Part shown: one piece after another, positions 43,538 to 52,262 of the stretch
How positions within the stretch are numbered: the stretch's first letter is position 1
How the letters are laid out: each line of letters opens with the position of its first letter
NCBI RefSeq assembly: GCF_036227485.1
Contig: NZ_CP109479.1
Coordinates: 3,720,001 to 3,784,000, forward strand
Direction of reading: 5' to 3'
DNA length: 64,000 nt
DNA from: Streptomyces sp. NBC_01451
GTDB lineage: Bacteria; Actinomycetota; Actinomycetes; Streptomycetales; Streptomycetaceae
Made by a program: the position numbers and the translations under genes
Notes under the pieces: model-generated
Databases searched by the model: none
Told to the model about the DNA's origin: nothing
The model's input: only the letters and a program-made list of their open reading frames with translations

Positions 43538-45129
43538 GCCCCGCTCCCCCTCCAGATCTCCGTGAACCGGTCCAGCAGTGCCGCCGCCGCTGTCACGTCG
43601 TCCGTGAGCGGCCGGTCGGCCGATTCGGCGTCGAGGACCGACTCGGCCAGCTCCAGCGCCCGTCCGGCCGGCAGTTCCGGGTCCGGCCGCAGGTCGCGCT
43701 GGCGCAGCGCCCGTACGGCGGCGACCAGTTCGCAGCCGACGACGAGACGGTACGCGTCGCAGGCGCGCAGTGTCTGGCGGGCGGCGAGCGAGGCGAAGCT
43801 GGCCTGTTCCTCGACGCCCCGGGAGAGTACAGCGTGTCCGAGGGAGGCGGGCGCGGAGAAGGCCCGCAGGTCACCGAGGGCCGCGCCGGCGGCGTACTCC
43901 AGGATCATCACCCCGGAGGCGGCGGGCTCGTGGTCGGCGAGGAAGGGGCGCAGGCGGGTGAAGGCGGGCTCGTTGAGGGTGGACAGGCGCGAGGTGGAAA
44001 GCCGTGCCACCTGGGTGACGGCCAGTCTGAAGTGGTCCAGGGCAAGGGCCAGTTGGGCCTGGTAGAAGCCACCGTGGTGGTAGGCGGTGAAGTCCTCGGG
44101 GGAGATGAGCGGGTTCTCGGCCGCGGCGTTGATCTCGATGCCGAGCACCCCCTCCAGCGCATCCGCCGCGTCGTGCGCGGGCCCGTGGATCTGCGGCAGG
44201 CACCGGAAGCCGTACGGGTCCTGGATGCGCCCGAGGGGAGGGGTGGGCCGGGCCGCGGAACCGATCAGCTCCCGCATCCGGCGCGCGACCTCGACCGACC
44301 CCCGGTGCGGACGGGCGGCGTGCACGGGCGCGGCGTACGCCTCGTGGGAACCGTCGACGGCGTGCAGCGAGAGCGCGGCGACGACCTGGGTGGCGGCGAT
44401 GAGCCCGCGCAGCTCGTGCAGGGCGAGCGCGGCCTGCCCGAGGGTGAGGGCGTTGCTGCTGATCAGGGCGAGGGCGTCGTTGTTGTCGAGGGCCTGGGGC
44501 TCGGGGGCTCCGGCGACGCTCCACCCCCGGGGAGCCGGTCCCCCCGCTGCCGCCGCCGTCACGGGCCCGATCCACTCGTGTTCCCCGGCCAGCGCGAGCC
44601 CCATCTGCGCCAGTGCCGCGATGTCCCCGGTGCCCACCGACCCGAACTCGTTGATCACGGGATGGGCCCCGTTCTCCAGCGCCTCGCACAGGGCGGTGAC
44701 CACCCCGGGGCGGAGTCCGGCGCCCCCCGCGAGGAGCTGGTTGGCGCGGACGGCGAGCATCGCCCGCACCTGCCGGGCCGGCAGTTCCGCGCCGATGGCG
44801 CCGGCATGGCTGCGCAGCAGGCGCAGTCCGTGGTCGGCGGCGGCCTCGGTCGGGACGGCCTCGTTGCGGTTGGCGCCCACGCCGGTGGAGCGGCCGTACA
44901 CGCGGCCGGTCGCGGCGATGCGGCGGGCTACGTCCCAGACCTCCTCGACGCGTTTCATCGCGTCGGTGCCGGGGACCGGCCGCGCGGCCCCGTCGGCGAG
45001 GCGTACGACGTCCTCGACTCCGAGGCCGACACCGTCCAGGACGACGATGCCGGTGGACACCGGAGGTGGCGTGGGAGGCGGCATCGGAGGTGGCACCGAA
45101 GACGACGTATCCACGATTCGAGACGACAT
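43534..45129 (-). CDS. Aromatic amino acid/histidine ammonia-lyase family protein with non-canonical MIO triad
   Basis: 531 aa from the ATG with GAGGGGAG upstream; a GTG at 45210 is less likely. The family fold is clear: Y78 in VYGRSTGVG (catalytic Tyr position), LLRSHAGAIG, ISSNALTLGQAALAL, RIQDPYGFRCLPQIHG, HHGGFYQ and VEEQASFASLAA. The tripeptide that cyclises to MIO should be Ala-Ser-Gly in GSVGASGD; here the segment is FGSVGTGDIAAL, giving Gly-Thr-Gly at 166-168. The usual Asn in ALALING is Ser. Activity as a histidase is therefore doubtful. It overlaps the RpiR regulator gene. A Pro-rich N-terminal extension is present. Confidence 0.85.
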   Translation of the reverse strand: MSSRIVDTSSSVPPPMPPPTPPPVSTGIVVLDGVGLGVEDVVRLADGAARPVPGTDAMKRVEEVWDVARRIAATGRVYGRSTGVGANRNEAVPTEAAADHGLRLLRSHAGAIGAELPARQVRAMLAVRANQLLAGGAGLRPGVVTALCEALENGAHPVINEFGSVGTGDIAALAQMGLALAGEHEWIGPVTAAAAGGPAPRGWSVAGAPEPQALDNNDALALISSNALTLGQAALALHELRGLIAATQVVAALSLHAVDGSHEAYAAPVHAARPHRGSVEVARRMRELIGSAARPTPPLGRIQDPYGFRCLPQIHGPAHDAADALEGVLGIEINAAAENPLISPEDFTAYHHGGFYQAQLALALDHFRLAVTQVARLSTSRLSTLNEPAFTRLRPFLADHEPAASGVMILEYAAGAALGDLRAFSAPASLGHAVLSRGVEEQASFASLAARQTLRACDAYRLVVGCELVAAVRALRQRDLRPDPELPAGRALELAESVLDAESADRPLTDDVTAAAALLDRFTEIWRGSGA

Positions 45130-45282
45130 AAGGCGCAGACTCCCCTCAAACCGGAAGCAAACCGGACACTCGATCTTGCTTGCTGGACGGCCGTTACCTC
45201 GGATTAACACCAGGGCATTGACAATCTATTCAGACACAGAGAACTCTGCATGACGTTATACAGGCCCGGCAAGGGACACCCC

Positions 45283-46400
45283 ATGATCCAGTTCGACGCG
45301 GTCCACAAGCGCTTCCCGAACGGCACCACAGCGGTCCACGACCTCTCTCTCCGAATGCCGGAAGGCGGCGTGACCGTTCTCGTCGGATCCTCCGGCTGCG
45401 GCAAGACGACCACCCTGCGAATGATCAACCGGATGGTCGACCCGACCTCCGGCACGATCCAGGTCGGCGGCAGGGACATCCTCCAACAGGACGCCGCCGA
45501 CCTGCGCCGATCCATCGGATACGTCATCCAGCAGTCCGGACTCTTCCCGCACCGCACCGTCCTCGACAACATCGCGACCGTGCCCCTGCTGCTGGGCTGG
45601 GGCCGGAGGAAGGCCCGCGCCCGCGCGGCCGAACTGCTGGAGACCGTCGGCCTCGCCGCCGACGCCGGCAAGCGATACCCGCACCAGCTCTCCGGCGGCC
45701 AGCAGCTGGGGGTCCCCCCAGGCCTTCAAGGCACTGGGGGAGCGTCGGCGTGGCCCGCGCCCTCGCGGCCGACCCGCCCGTCCTCCTCATGGACGAACCG
45801 TTCGGCGCGGTCGACCCGGTGGTCCGCACCCAGCTCCAGGACGAACTGCTGCGTCTACAGAAAGAGTTGAACAAGACCATCGTCTTCGTCACGCACGACG
45901 TGGACGAGGCCGTCCGGCTCGGCGACCAGATAGCGATCTTCCGCACCGGCGGCCATCTGGTCCAGTGCGCGGCCCCCGCCGAACTCCTCGCCCGCCCGGC
46001 CGACGACTTCGTCGCCGACTTCCTCGGCGCCGAGCGCGGCCTCAAGCTGCTCTCCCTGAAGACCCTCGCGGCCCTCCCGCAGGGCCCGGCCCCCGAGGGC
46101 GGCGCCTGGACGCTCGTCCTCGACGAGGCCCGCCGGCCGCTGCACTGGCACGCGGCCGACCAGGGCACGAGCGGCGCCGACATCCCCGTACGACCGCTGA
46201 CGGACGACGACTCGCTCCTCGCGGCGCTCACCGAGTCGATCGCCTCCCCCACCGGGCTCGTGGCCCGCGTCGACGCGGCGGGCACCCTCACCGGCGTCTC
46301 GTCCCGCGACGACATCCACACGCACGCGGGCCGCGCCCACGCCGAAGCCCACACGGAATCCCGGACAGAAACCCGGACAGAAACCCAGGTCGAGGCATGA
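45283..46400 (+). pseudogene. Betaine/choline ABC transporter ATPase (OpuCA/ProV type), frameshifted by a 37-nt insertion
   Basis: The first frame (45283-45705) has Walker A ([10 protein letters not shown]), the Q-loop ([14 protein letters not shown]) and the start of the signature LSGGQQ. At 45706-45742 a palindromic 37-nt element interrupts it, then the sequence resumes in another frame with [25 protein letters not shown] (Walker B), THDVDEAV (H-loop) and a CBS-like C-terminal region ending at 46400. Net change is +32 nt, so no full protein can be made by normal translation. The two permease genes and the binding protein downstream are intact. Start is the ATG of [11 protein letters not shown] with AAGGGA upstream. 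A sequencing or assembly artefact is not excluded, but the inserted sequence looks like a Streptomyces repeat. Confidence 0.85.
45706..45742. mobile_element. 37-nt palindromic mini-element inserted in the ABC ATPase gene
   Basis: CTGGGGG-TC-CCCCCAG is a 7-bp hairpin, followed by GCCTT-C-AAGGC (5-bp hairpin) and a third CTGGGGG copy that can pair with the same CCCCCAG arm. From memory, elements starting CTGGGGGTCCCCCCAG are widespread in Streptomyces intergenic DNA. Here it lies between the two Gln codons of the LSGGQQ signature and the following Val codon. Confidence 0.7.
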
Positions 46401-47038
46401 CCATCGACTGGTCGTGGATCGGCGACCACACCGACGACCTCACCACCCTCACGGTCTCCCACCTCCAGGCGGCCCTCTCGGCGGTCTTCTTCGGACTGCT
46501 GATCTCTCTCCCGCTGGCCGTGGTCGCACACCGGGTCCGCCCCCTGCGCGGCTTCCTGCTCGGCCTGTCCAACGTCCTCTTCACGATCCCGTCGATCGCG
46601 ATCTTCGTGCTGCTGCTCCCGGTCAGCGGTCTGACCCGCACGACCACCGTGATCGGCCTGACGGTCTACACCCTGGTCGTGCTGCTGCGGAACACGGTCG
46701 AGGGCCTGGACTCGGTGCCGGTGAAGACGAAGGAGGCGGCCAAGGCGATGGGCACGCGCCCGCTGCGCACCCTCCTCACGGTCGAACTCCCGCTCGCCCT
46801 CCCGGTGATCATGGCGGGCGTCCGTATCGCGACGGTCATGTCGATCTCGCTCGTCTCGGTCGCGACCTACATCGGCGACGGCGGCCTCGGCCAGCTCTTC
46901 ACGGACGGCTTCCAGCGCGACTTCCCGACCCCGGTGATCGCGGGAGTGGTCCTCACCCTCCTGCTCGCGGTGGTCGCGGACGCGCTGCTGGTCGCCGTCC
47001 AGTACGTACTCACCCCGTGGACGAGGCGGCGAGCCTGA
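46397..47038 (+). CDS. Osmoprotectant-type ABC transporter permease
   Basis: 213 aa, ATG overlapping the stop of the ATPase frame (ATGA). Six hydrophobic segments and the permease loop motif ([31 protein letters not shown]) mark it as a BPD_transp_1 domain of the OpuCB/ProW type. It forms a heterodimer with the next gene's product in the membrane. With the upstream ATPase broken, energisation would need another ATPase. Confidence 0.93.
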   Translation: MTIDWSWIGDHTDDLTTLTVSHLQAALSAVFFGLLISLPLAVVAHRVRPLRGFLLGLSNVLFTIPSIAIFVLLLPVSGLTRTTTVIGLTVYTLVVLLRNTVEGLDSVPVKTKEAAKAMGTRPLRTLLTVELPLALPVIMAGVRIATVMSISLVSVATYIGDGGLGQLFTDGFQRDFPTPVIAGVVLTLLLAVVADALLVAVQYVLTPWTRRRA

Positions 47039-47039
47039 C

Positions 47040-47702
47040 ATGTACGAACTCTTCAAGGACCTCGGCGCCTGGCTGACCAGCGGCGACCAGTGGTCGGGCT
47101 ACGACGGCATCGCGCACCGCCTCGCCGAACACCTCCAGTACTCACTCCTCGCCACCCTCATCGCGACGGTCATCGGCCTCCCGCTCGGCCTGCTCATCGG
47201 CCACACGGGCCGGGGCGCGTTCGTGGCGATCAACCTCGCCTCCTTCGGCCGCGCCCTGCCGACCGTCGGCCTGGTCGTCCTCGTGTTCCTGGCCAGCGGG
47301 CTGTCGATGTGGCCGGTGTACATCGCCCTGGTCGCGCTCGCCGTGCCCTCGATCGTCACGAACACCTACGCCGGCATGACGGCCGTCGACCCGGACGTGA
47401 AGGACGCGGCACGCGGCCAGGGCATGCGCTGGCACCAGGTCCTCTTCCAGGTCGAACTGCCGCTCGCACTCCCCCTGATCATGACCGGCCTGCGCCTGGC
47501 GCTGATCCAGGTGGTCGCCACGGCCACGATCGCCGCGTACGTCTCCTTCGGCGGCCTGGGCCGCTACGTCTTCGACGGCCTCGCCCAGCGCGACCTGGTC
47601 CAGGTGATGGGCGGAGCGGTGCTGGTCGCCGTGGTCGCCATCGCCCTGGACCTGACCCTCTCCGGCGTCCAGCGCTTCCTCTTCCGCCACCGCCCCGCGT
47701 AA
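47040..47702 (+). CDS. Osmoprotectant-type ABC transporter permease, second subunit
   Basis: 220 aa. BPD_transp_1 fold with the EAA loop as [31 protein letters not shown] and helices such as LQYSLLATLIATVIGLPLGLLIGH. It starts 2 bp after the stop of the first permease. It pairs with that protein in an importer of glycine betaine, choline or related quaternary amines, judged by family and operon. Confidence 0.93.
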   Translation: MYELFKDLGAWLTSGDQWSGYDGIAHRLAEHLQYSLLATLIATVIGLPLGLLIGHTGRGAFVAINLASFGRALPTVGLVVLVFLASGLSMWPVYIALVALAVPSIVTNTYAGMTAVDPDVKDAARGQGMRWHQVLFQVELPLALPLIMTGLRLALIQVVATATIAAYVSFGGLGRYVFDGLAQRDLVQVMGGAVLVAVVAIALDLTLSGVQRFLFRHRPA

Positions 47703-47727
47703 CCCGAACCGCCCAGGAGTTCTTCCG

Positions 47728-48681
47728 ATGGCCCTTCCGATGAACCGACGCGCCCTCCTCGGCGGCCTCTTCGCAGCCGCCTCCGTCCCCGTCCTCGCCG
47801 CGTGCAGCGGCGGTATCACCTCTCTCGACGAAGGCAGCGGCAGCTCGGGCGGAGGCAGCGGCTCCAGCGCCGGCGGTCTCACCATCGGCACCGCGAACTT
47901 CACCGAGAACCAGGTGCTGGGCTACCTCTACGCGGCCGTGCTCGACGCGGCGGGCGTGCGGACGAAGGTCCGCCCGAACCTGGGCAGCCGCGAGATCCTC
48001 ATCCCCGCGATGAAGGGCGGCGACATCGACCTCCTCCCCGAGTACCAGGGCGCCCTGCTCCACTACCTGGCCCCCAAGGCGACGGCCACGGAGGAGGGCG
48101 AGATGCAGAACGCCCTCACCATCGCCCTCCCGGCAGGCCTCCAGGTCCTCCCGTACGGCATGGCTGAGGACTCCGACGCCTTCGTCGTGACCCGCGAGAC
48201 GGCGGCGAAGTACGGCCTCACCTCGCTGGCCGACCTGAAGAAGCAGAACGGGAGGCTGACGCTGGGCGCGGCGGCCGAGGTGAAGACGCGCGAGGTGGGC
48301 GTGGTGGGCCTCAAGGAGGTGTACGGGGTCGAGTTCAAGGAGTTCAAGTCGCTCGACTCCTCCGGTCCGCTGGTCAAGGGTGCCCTGAAGAAGGGCGACG
48401 TCGACGTGGCGAACCTCTTCACCACGGACACCGACATCCTGGACAACGGCTGGGTGGTCCTGACGGACCCCAAGAACCTGATCCCCGGCCAGCACGTCGT
48501 CCCCCTGATCGCCGACCGCAAGGCCGACCCGACGGTCCGCAAGGCCCTCGCCGGACTCGGCAACGTCCTCACCACGGCCGACCTCACCGAGCTCAACCGC
48601 AAGGTGGACAAGGACAAGAAGGACCCGGAGGACGTGGCGAACGCGTACGCGAAGGAGAAGGGCCTGACGAAGCAGTCCTGA
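47728..48681 (+). CDS. Osmoprotectant-binding lipoprotein (OpuCC/ProX type)
   Basis: 317 aa. MNRRALLGGLFAAASVPVLAAC gives a twin-arginine-like signal with lipobox LAAC. The mature part matches OpuAC-type binding proteins: TIGTANFTENQVLGYLYAAVLDAAG, GGDIDLLPEYQGALLHYL, and LFTTDTDILDNGWVVLTDP. AGGAG precedes the first ATG at 7 nt. A 13-bp direct duplication (48663-48675 / 48677-48689) spans the stop codon, so the last codons are repeated in the 3' untranslated region. It delivers substrate to the two permeases upstream. Confidence 0.93.
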   Translation: MALPMNRRALLGGLFAAASVPVLAACSGGITSLDEGSGSSGGGSGSSAGGLTIGTANFTENQVLGYLYAAVLDAAGVRTKVRPNLGSREILIPAMKGGDIDLLPEYQGALLHYLAPKATATEEGEMQNALTIALPAGLQVLPYGMAEDSDAFVVTRETAAKYGLTSLADLKKQNGRLTLGAAAEVKTREVGVVGLKEVYGVEFKEFKSLDSSGPLVKGALKKGDVDVANLFTTDTDILDNGWVVLTDPKNLIPGQHVVPLIADRKADPTVRKALAGLGNVLTTADLTELNRKVDKDKKDPEDVANAYAKEKGLTKQS

Positions 48682-48792
48682 CGAAGCAGACCTGACGGGT
48701 TGCGCGCCCCGGGGACCGGCCCCCGGGCCCCTAGGGTCCGGCCCAGGGTCAACAGGGGGGCTAACCCCAGTGCCGGGCGGGCACGGTTTCCC

Positions 48793-48798
48793 TACCGT
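48793..48798 (+). promoter_or_regulatory. Possible -10 box of a leaderless transcript
   Basis: TACCGT ends 7 nt before the ATG at 48806, and no ribosome binding site is visible. Such spacing is typical of leaderless mRNAs in actinobacteria. No convincing -35 element was identified. Confidence 0.35.
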
Positions 48799-48805
48799 GG
48801 TGTGC

Positions 48806-49252
48806 ATGACCGCTATGGACGCGACGGGCGCACACGACGCCGACCTGAAGAAGGAACTCAACGCCACCCTGCAGGCCCGCAGGGAACTGGGCGACGAGTA
48901 CGAGTCCGCGCTGGTCGACTCGTTCCTGGAGAAGGTCGACCAGCGGATAGACGGCTCGGTGGAGCGCCGGGTACGGAGGCAGCTGGCCGAGCAGCAGATG
49001 GTGGCGGCGCGCGACTCGCGCGGGCCGAAATCCACCGACACCTTCGGTGAGCGCTTCGGGTTCGCCATCGTCTCGCTGGTCCTGGCGATACCCCTGTCCG
49101 CCATCGGCGCCGGCACCTCGGGCCTCCCCGGTCTGCTGGTCGCCTGGGGCGGCATCGTGGGGGTCAACGCGTTCCAGTCCGCCGGCAACGCGGCGTGGCT
49201 CTTCGGCCGGCACAAGAGGTCCGGCCGGGACGGCGACGACTGGAAGGACTGA
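48806..49252 (+). CDS. Small membrane protein with cytoplasmic helical N-terminus
   Basis: 148 aa. The first ~85 residues are charged and helical (DLKKELNATLQARRELGDEYESALVDSFLEKV, VERRVRRQLAEQQ), suggesting a coiled coil. Two hydrophobic helices follow (FGFAIVSLVLAIPLSAIG and LPGLLVAWGGIVGVNAF), then a basic tail (GRHKRSGRDGDDWKD). No enzyme motif. The ATG of MTAMDATG is chosen because a likely -10 box lies 7 nt upstream. Similar small membrane proteins are common in Streptomyces genomes; function unknown. Confidence 0.78.
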   Translation: MTAMDATGAHDADLKKELNATLQARRELGDEYESALVDSFLEKVDQRIDGSVERRVRRQLAEQQMVAARDSRGPKSTDTFGERFGFAIVSLVLAIPLSAIGAGTSGLPGLLVAWGGIVGVNAFQSAGNAAWLFGRHKRSGRDGDDWKD

Positions 49253-49676
49253 GGGCTGCCGGGGACTGCCGACTGATGTCCGGGAGTCACCGCAGCTAGG
49301 GAAAAGGGCGCGGAAGGCCGCTGGAAAAGCTTTCGCGGGGACCGCCGCACCCCCGTTGCCGGGGGGCGGGACGACGGCGGTCCCCGCGAGGGACGCGGGC
49401 CGGGTCAGGGCCGGGCTGGCGCGTCCTGGGCGTCGGTGGAGGTCCGGGAGCCGCTCCGGAGGTCCGTGACGCCGTTTCGGTGCCGGCCTGGGCGGGGAGC
49501 CGCTCCCGCCCTTGCCGACAACCAGTACTCTGCCTGTCCCGTGTTAAGCGTGTGCTGCGCGGACGTGACACCCTCGTACCACTTCCACGAAGTCTCCGTC
49601 CGAAAGGAAGCGGAACGGGACATCACGGCGGAAGCCGCAATTTCCCCTCCGACACGCCCCGTTCACCGGACGTTCG
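49253..49676. other. Intergenic region with a strong hairpin, no gene seen
   Basis: 424 bp between the convergent membrane-protein and cystathionine beta-synthase genes. It holds a 15-bp hairpin (separate entry). The rest has open frames on both strands but none with a ribosome binding site plus coding bias that I trust. The part from ~49500 to 49676 has lower GC and could hold a promoter or small RNA; I could not identify one. Confidence 0.5.
49333..49389. terminator. Strong hairpin terminator
   Basis: Arms at 49333-49347 and 49375-49389 (CGCGGGGACCGCCG and its complement, extended by one T-A pair) enclose a 27-nt GC-rich loop. Confidence 0.7.
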
Positions 49677-51068
49677 CTACTGGTTGCCGCCCTTGGCCAG
49701 GAAGGCCAGCAGGTCCTGTCGGCTGACGACGCCGGTCGGCTTGCCCTCGACCAGCACGATCGCCGCGTCGTGGGCGCCCAGTACGGACATCAGGTCACCG
49801 ACGGGTTCACCGGAGCCGACCTGCGGCAGCGGCGCCGACATGTGCTTCTCCAGCGGGTCGTCGAGCGAGGCCCGCTGGGTGAACAGCGCGTCGAGCAGTT
49901 CGCGTTCGACGACCGACCCGATGACCTCCGCCGCCATGACGTCGGGGTGACCGGCGCCGGGCTTCACGATCGGCATCTGCGAGACGCCGTACTCACGGAG
50001 CACCTCGATGGCCTGGCCGACGGTTTCGTCCGGGTGCATGTGGAGGAGGGAGGGGATGTGGCCGTGCTCCTTGTAGTCGAGGACGTCGGCGACGCGCGCG
50101 GAGGGGCCGGTGTCCTCCAGGAAGCCGTAGTCGGCCATCCACTCGTCGTTGAAGATCTTGCTGAGGTATCCGCGCCCGCTGTCGGGCAGCAGCACGACGA
50201 CGACGTCGTCCGGCCCGAGGCGCTCCGCGACCCGCAGCGCGGCGACGACGGCCATCCCGCAGGAGCCGCCCACCAGCAGACCCTCCTCCTTGGCGAGCCG
50301 GCGGGTCATCTGGAAGGAGTCCTTGTCGGACACGGCGACGATCTCGTCCGCGACGGTCCGGTCGTAGGCGGTGGGCCAGAAGTCCTCGCCCACGCCCTCC
50401 ACCAGGTACGGCCGCCCGGAACCCCCGGAGTACACGGACCCCTCGGGGTCGGCCCCGATGACCTGGACGCGTCCGTCGCTGGCGTCCTTCAGATAGCGCC
50501 CGGTCCCGGAGATGGTCCCGCCGGTGCCGACGCCCGCCACGAAGTGGGTGATCCGCCCCTCGGTCTGCTCCCACAGCTCGGGGCCGGTGGAGTGATAGTG
50601 CGAGAGGGGATTGTGGGGGTTGGAGTACTGGTCGGGCTTCCAGGCGCCCGGCGTCTCGCGCACGAGCCGGTCGGACACGTTGTAGTACGAGTCCGGGTGC
50701 TCGGGGTCAACGGCGGTGGGGCAGACCACGACGTCGGCACCGTAGGCACGCATCACGTTGATCTTGTCGGTGGAGACCTTGTCCGGGCAGACGAAGATGC
50801 ACTTGTAGCCCTTCTGCTGGGCCACGATGGCCAGCCCGACCCCGGTGTTTCCGCTGGTCGGCTCGACGATCGTGCCGCCGGGCTGAAGCTCCCCGCTCTC
50901 CTCGGCAGCCTCGATCATGCGCAGGGCGATGCGGTCCTTCACGGACCCGCCGGGGTTGAAGTACTCGACCTTCGCGAGGACGGTCGCCTGAATGCCCGCG
51001 GTCACACTGTTGAGCCTCAGCAGCGGGGTGTTGCCGACGAGACTGATCATCGAGTCGTGGAATTGCAC
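49677..51068 (-). CDS. Cystathionine beta-synthase (PLP) with C-terminal CBS pair
   Basis: 463 aa. The PLP domain has K44 in FNPGGSVKDR, the SGNTG substrate loop, VPGVGTGGTISGTGR-type glycine loop (VAGVGTGGTISGTG) and LLPDSGRGYLSKIF. From about residue 340 two CBS motifs follow (LLHMHPDETVGQAIEVLREYGVSQMPIV and LMSVLGAHDAAIVLVEGKPTGVVSRQDLLAFL), as in full-length cystathionine beta-synthases. It condenses serine (or O-acetylserine) with homocysteine. The GTG before QFHDS is chosen because GGAG lies 6 nt upstream; a GTG 21 bp earlier is possible. No heme-binding N-terminus is present. Confidence 0.93.
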   Translation of the reverse strand: MQFHDSMISLVGNTPLLRLNSVTAGIQATVLAKVEYFNPGGSVKDRIALRMIEAAEESGELQPGGTIVEPTSGNTGVGLAIVAQQKGYKCIFVCPDKVSTDKINVMRAYGADVVVCPTAVDPEHPDSYYNVSDRLVRETPGAWKPDQYSNPHNPLSHYHSTGPELWEQTEGRITHFVAGVGTGGTISGTGRYLKDASDGRVQVIGADPEGSVYSGGSGRPYLVEGVGEDFWPTAYDRTVADEIVAVSDKDSFQMTRRLAKEEGLLVGGSCGMAVVAALRVAERLGPDDVVVVLLPDSGRGYLSKIFNDEWMADYGFLEDTGPSARVADVLDYKEHGHIPSLLHMHPDETVGQAIEVLREYGVSQMPIVKPGAGHPDVMAAEVIGSVVERELLDALFTQRASLDDPLEKHMSAPLPQVGSGEPVGDLMSVLGAHDAAIVLVEGKPTGVVSRQDLLAFLAKGGNQ

Positions 51069-51218
51069 CGTTGTCTCCGGTTGCCGCACATAAATGTGGT
51101 TGTCATTGGTGCCGCCAGCCTAAGGCTCCGCCTCGGCATTCACCTCACGTCACGATTGGCGGACCGTCGGTTCGGGGCAAGGAGTGGGTGTACGGCTACG
51201 AGGAGGTGGCGGCGACGC

Positions 51219-52262
51219 ATGACGAGCATGTCAAGGGCAAGGGTGGCCCGGCGGATCGCGGCCGGCGCCGCGTACGGCGGTGGCGGGATCGGCCTGATGA
51301 GCGCGGCGGCGGTGGGAGTGGTGCTGGCCGAGGTACGGATGGCGAGACGCCAGGTGGGAAACGGCCGCAGTCCGCACCCGCCGAGCGCGGACGGCCTGTA
51401 CGGACGCGGGTACGCCACCCCCGGTGAGCCCCCGCTCCGACTCGTCCTGCTGGGCGACTCGACGGCGGCCGGGCAGGGCGTCCACCGGGCCCGCCAGACC
51501 CCGGGAGCGCTGCTCGCGTCCGGCCTGTCGGCGTTCGCGGAACGCCCGGTGGAGCTGCGCAACGTGGCGCTGGCCGGTGCCCAGTCCGACGACCTGGACC
51601 GCCAGGTGGGACTGACCGTCTCGGCGCCCGACTGGATCCCGGACATCTGCGTGATCATGGTCGGCGCGAACGACGTCACCCACCGGATGCCCCCGACGCG
51701 CTCGGTCCGCCACCTCTCCTCGGCGGTACGACGCCTCCGTACGGCGGGTGCCGAGGTGGTCGTGGGCACCTGTCCCGACCTGGGCACCGTCGAGCACGTC
51801 CAGCAGCCGCTGCGCTGGCTGGCCCGGCGGGCGTCCCGCCAGCTGGCGGCGGCACAGACGATCGGGGTCGTGGAGCAGGGGGGCCGCACGGTGTCGCTGG
51901 GCGACCTGCTCGGCCCCGAGTTCGAGGCGAACCCGCGCGAACTGTTCGGCCCGGACAACTACCACCCGTCGGCGGAGGGCTACGCGACGGCGGCGATGGC
52001 GGTCCTCCCGACGGTGTGCGCGGCGCTGGGCCTGTGGCCGGCGGACGAGGAACGCCCGGACGTGTCCCGCCGCGAGGGCTTCCTGCCGGTGGCACGGGCG
52101 GCGGCGGAGGCGGCATCGGAGCCGGGCACGGAGGTCACGGCGGCGATGCCCACCGGGCCCCGGGGCCCCTGGGCCCTGATGAAGCGCAGGCGCAGGCGCC
52201 GGGTACCGGCAACCGACCCGGCCCCTGCGCCGACGACTCCGAGGGGAGTGTCGAGCGGCTGA
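51219..52262 (+). CDS. Membrane-anchored SGNH/GDSL hydrolase
   Basis: 347 aa. An N-terminal signal-anchor (GGGGIGLMSAAAVGVVLAEV) precedes the SGNH domain: S81 in LLGDSTAAGQG (block I), the block II Gly, GANDVTH (block III Asn) and the Asp/His pair in DNYHPSAEGYATAAM. It should act as an esterase or lipase outside or at the membrane. The C-terminal ~60 residues are Ala/Glu then Arg/Pro-rich (KRRRRRRVP). The ATG is preceded by GAGGAGG about 12 nt away; an ATG 9 bp on is possible. Divergent from cystathionine beta-synthase. Confidence 0.9.
   Translation: MTSMSRARVARRIAAGAAYGGGGIGLMSAAAVGVVLAEVRMARRQVGNGRSPHPPSADGLYGRGYATPGEPPLRLVLLGDSTAAGQGVHRARQTPGALLASGLSAFAERPVELRNVALAGAQSDDLDRQVGLTVSAPDWIPDICVIMVGANDVTHRMPPTRSVRHLSSAVRRLRTAGAEVVVGTCPDLGTVEHVQQPLRWLARRASRQLAAAQTIGVVEQGGRTVSLGDLLGPEFEANPRELFGPDNYHPSAEGYATAAMAVLPTVCAALGLWPADEERPDVSRREGFLPVARAAAEAASEPGTEVTAAMPTGPRGPWALMKRRRRRRVPATDPAPAPTTPRGVSSG

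Noticed and set aside
44516..44555. GGGGAGCCGGTCCCCCC-like stretch in the ammonia-lyase gene resembling the ABC insertion element
   Set aside because: Only partly similar and in frame; there is no evidence of a separate insertion, so I did not call a second copy.
49436..49726. Open frames in the gap before cystathionine beta-synthase
   Set aside because: No start signal or domain; one overlaps the coding end of the neighbouring gene.
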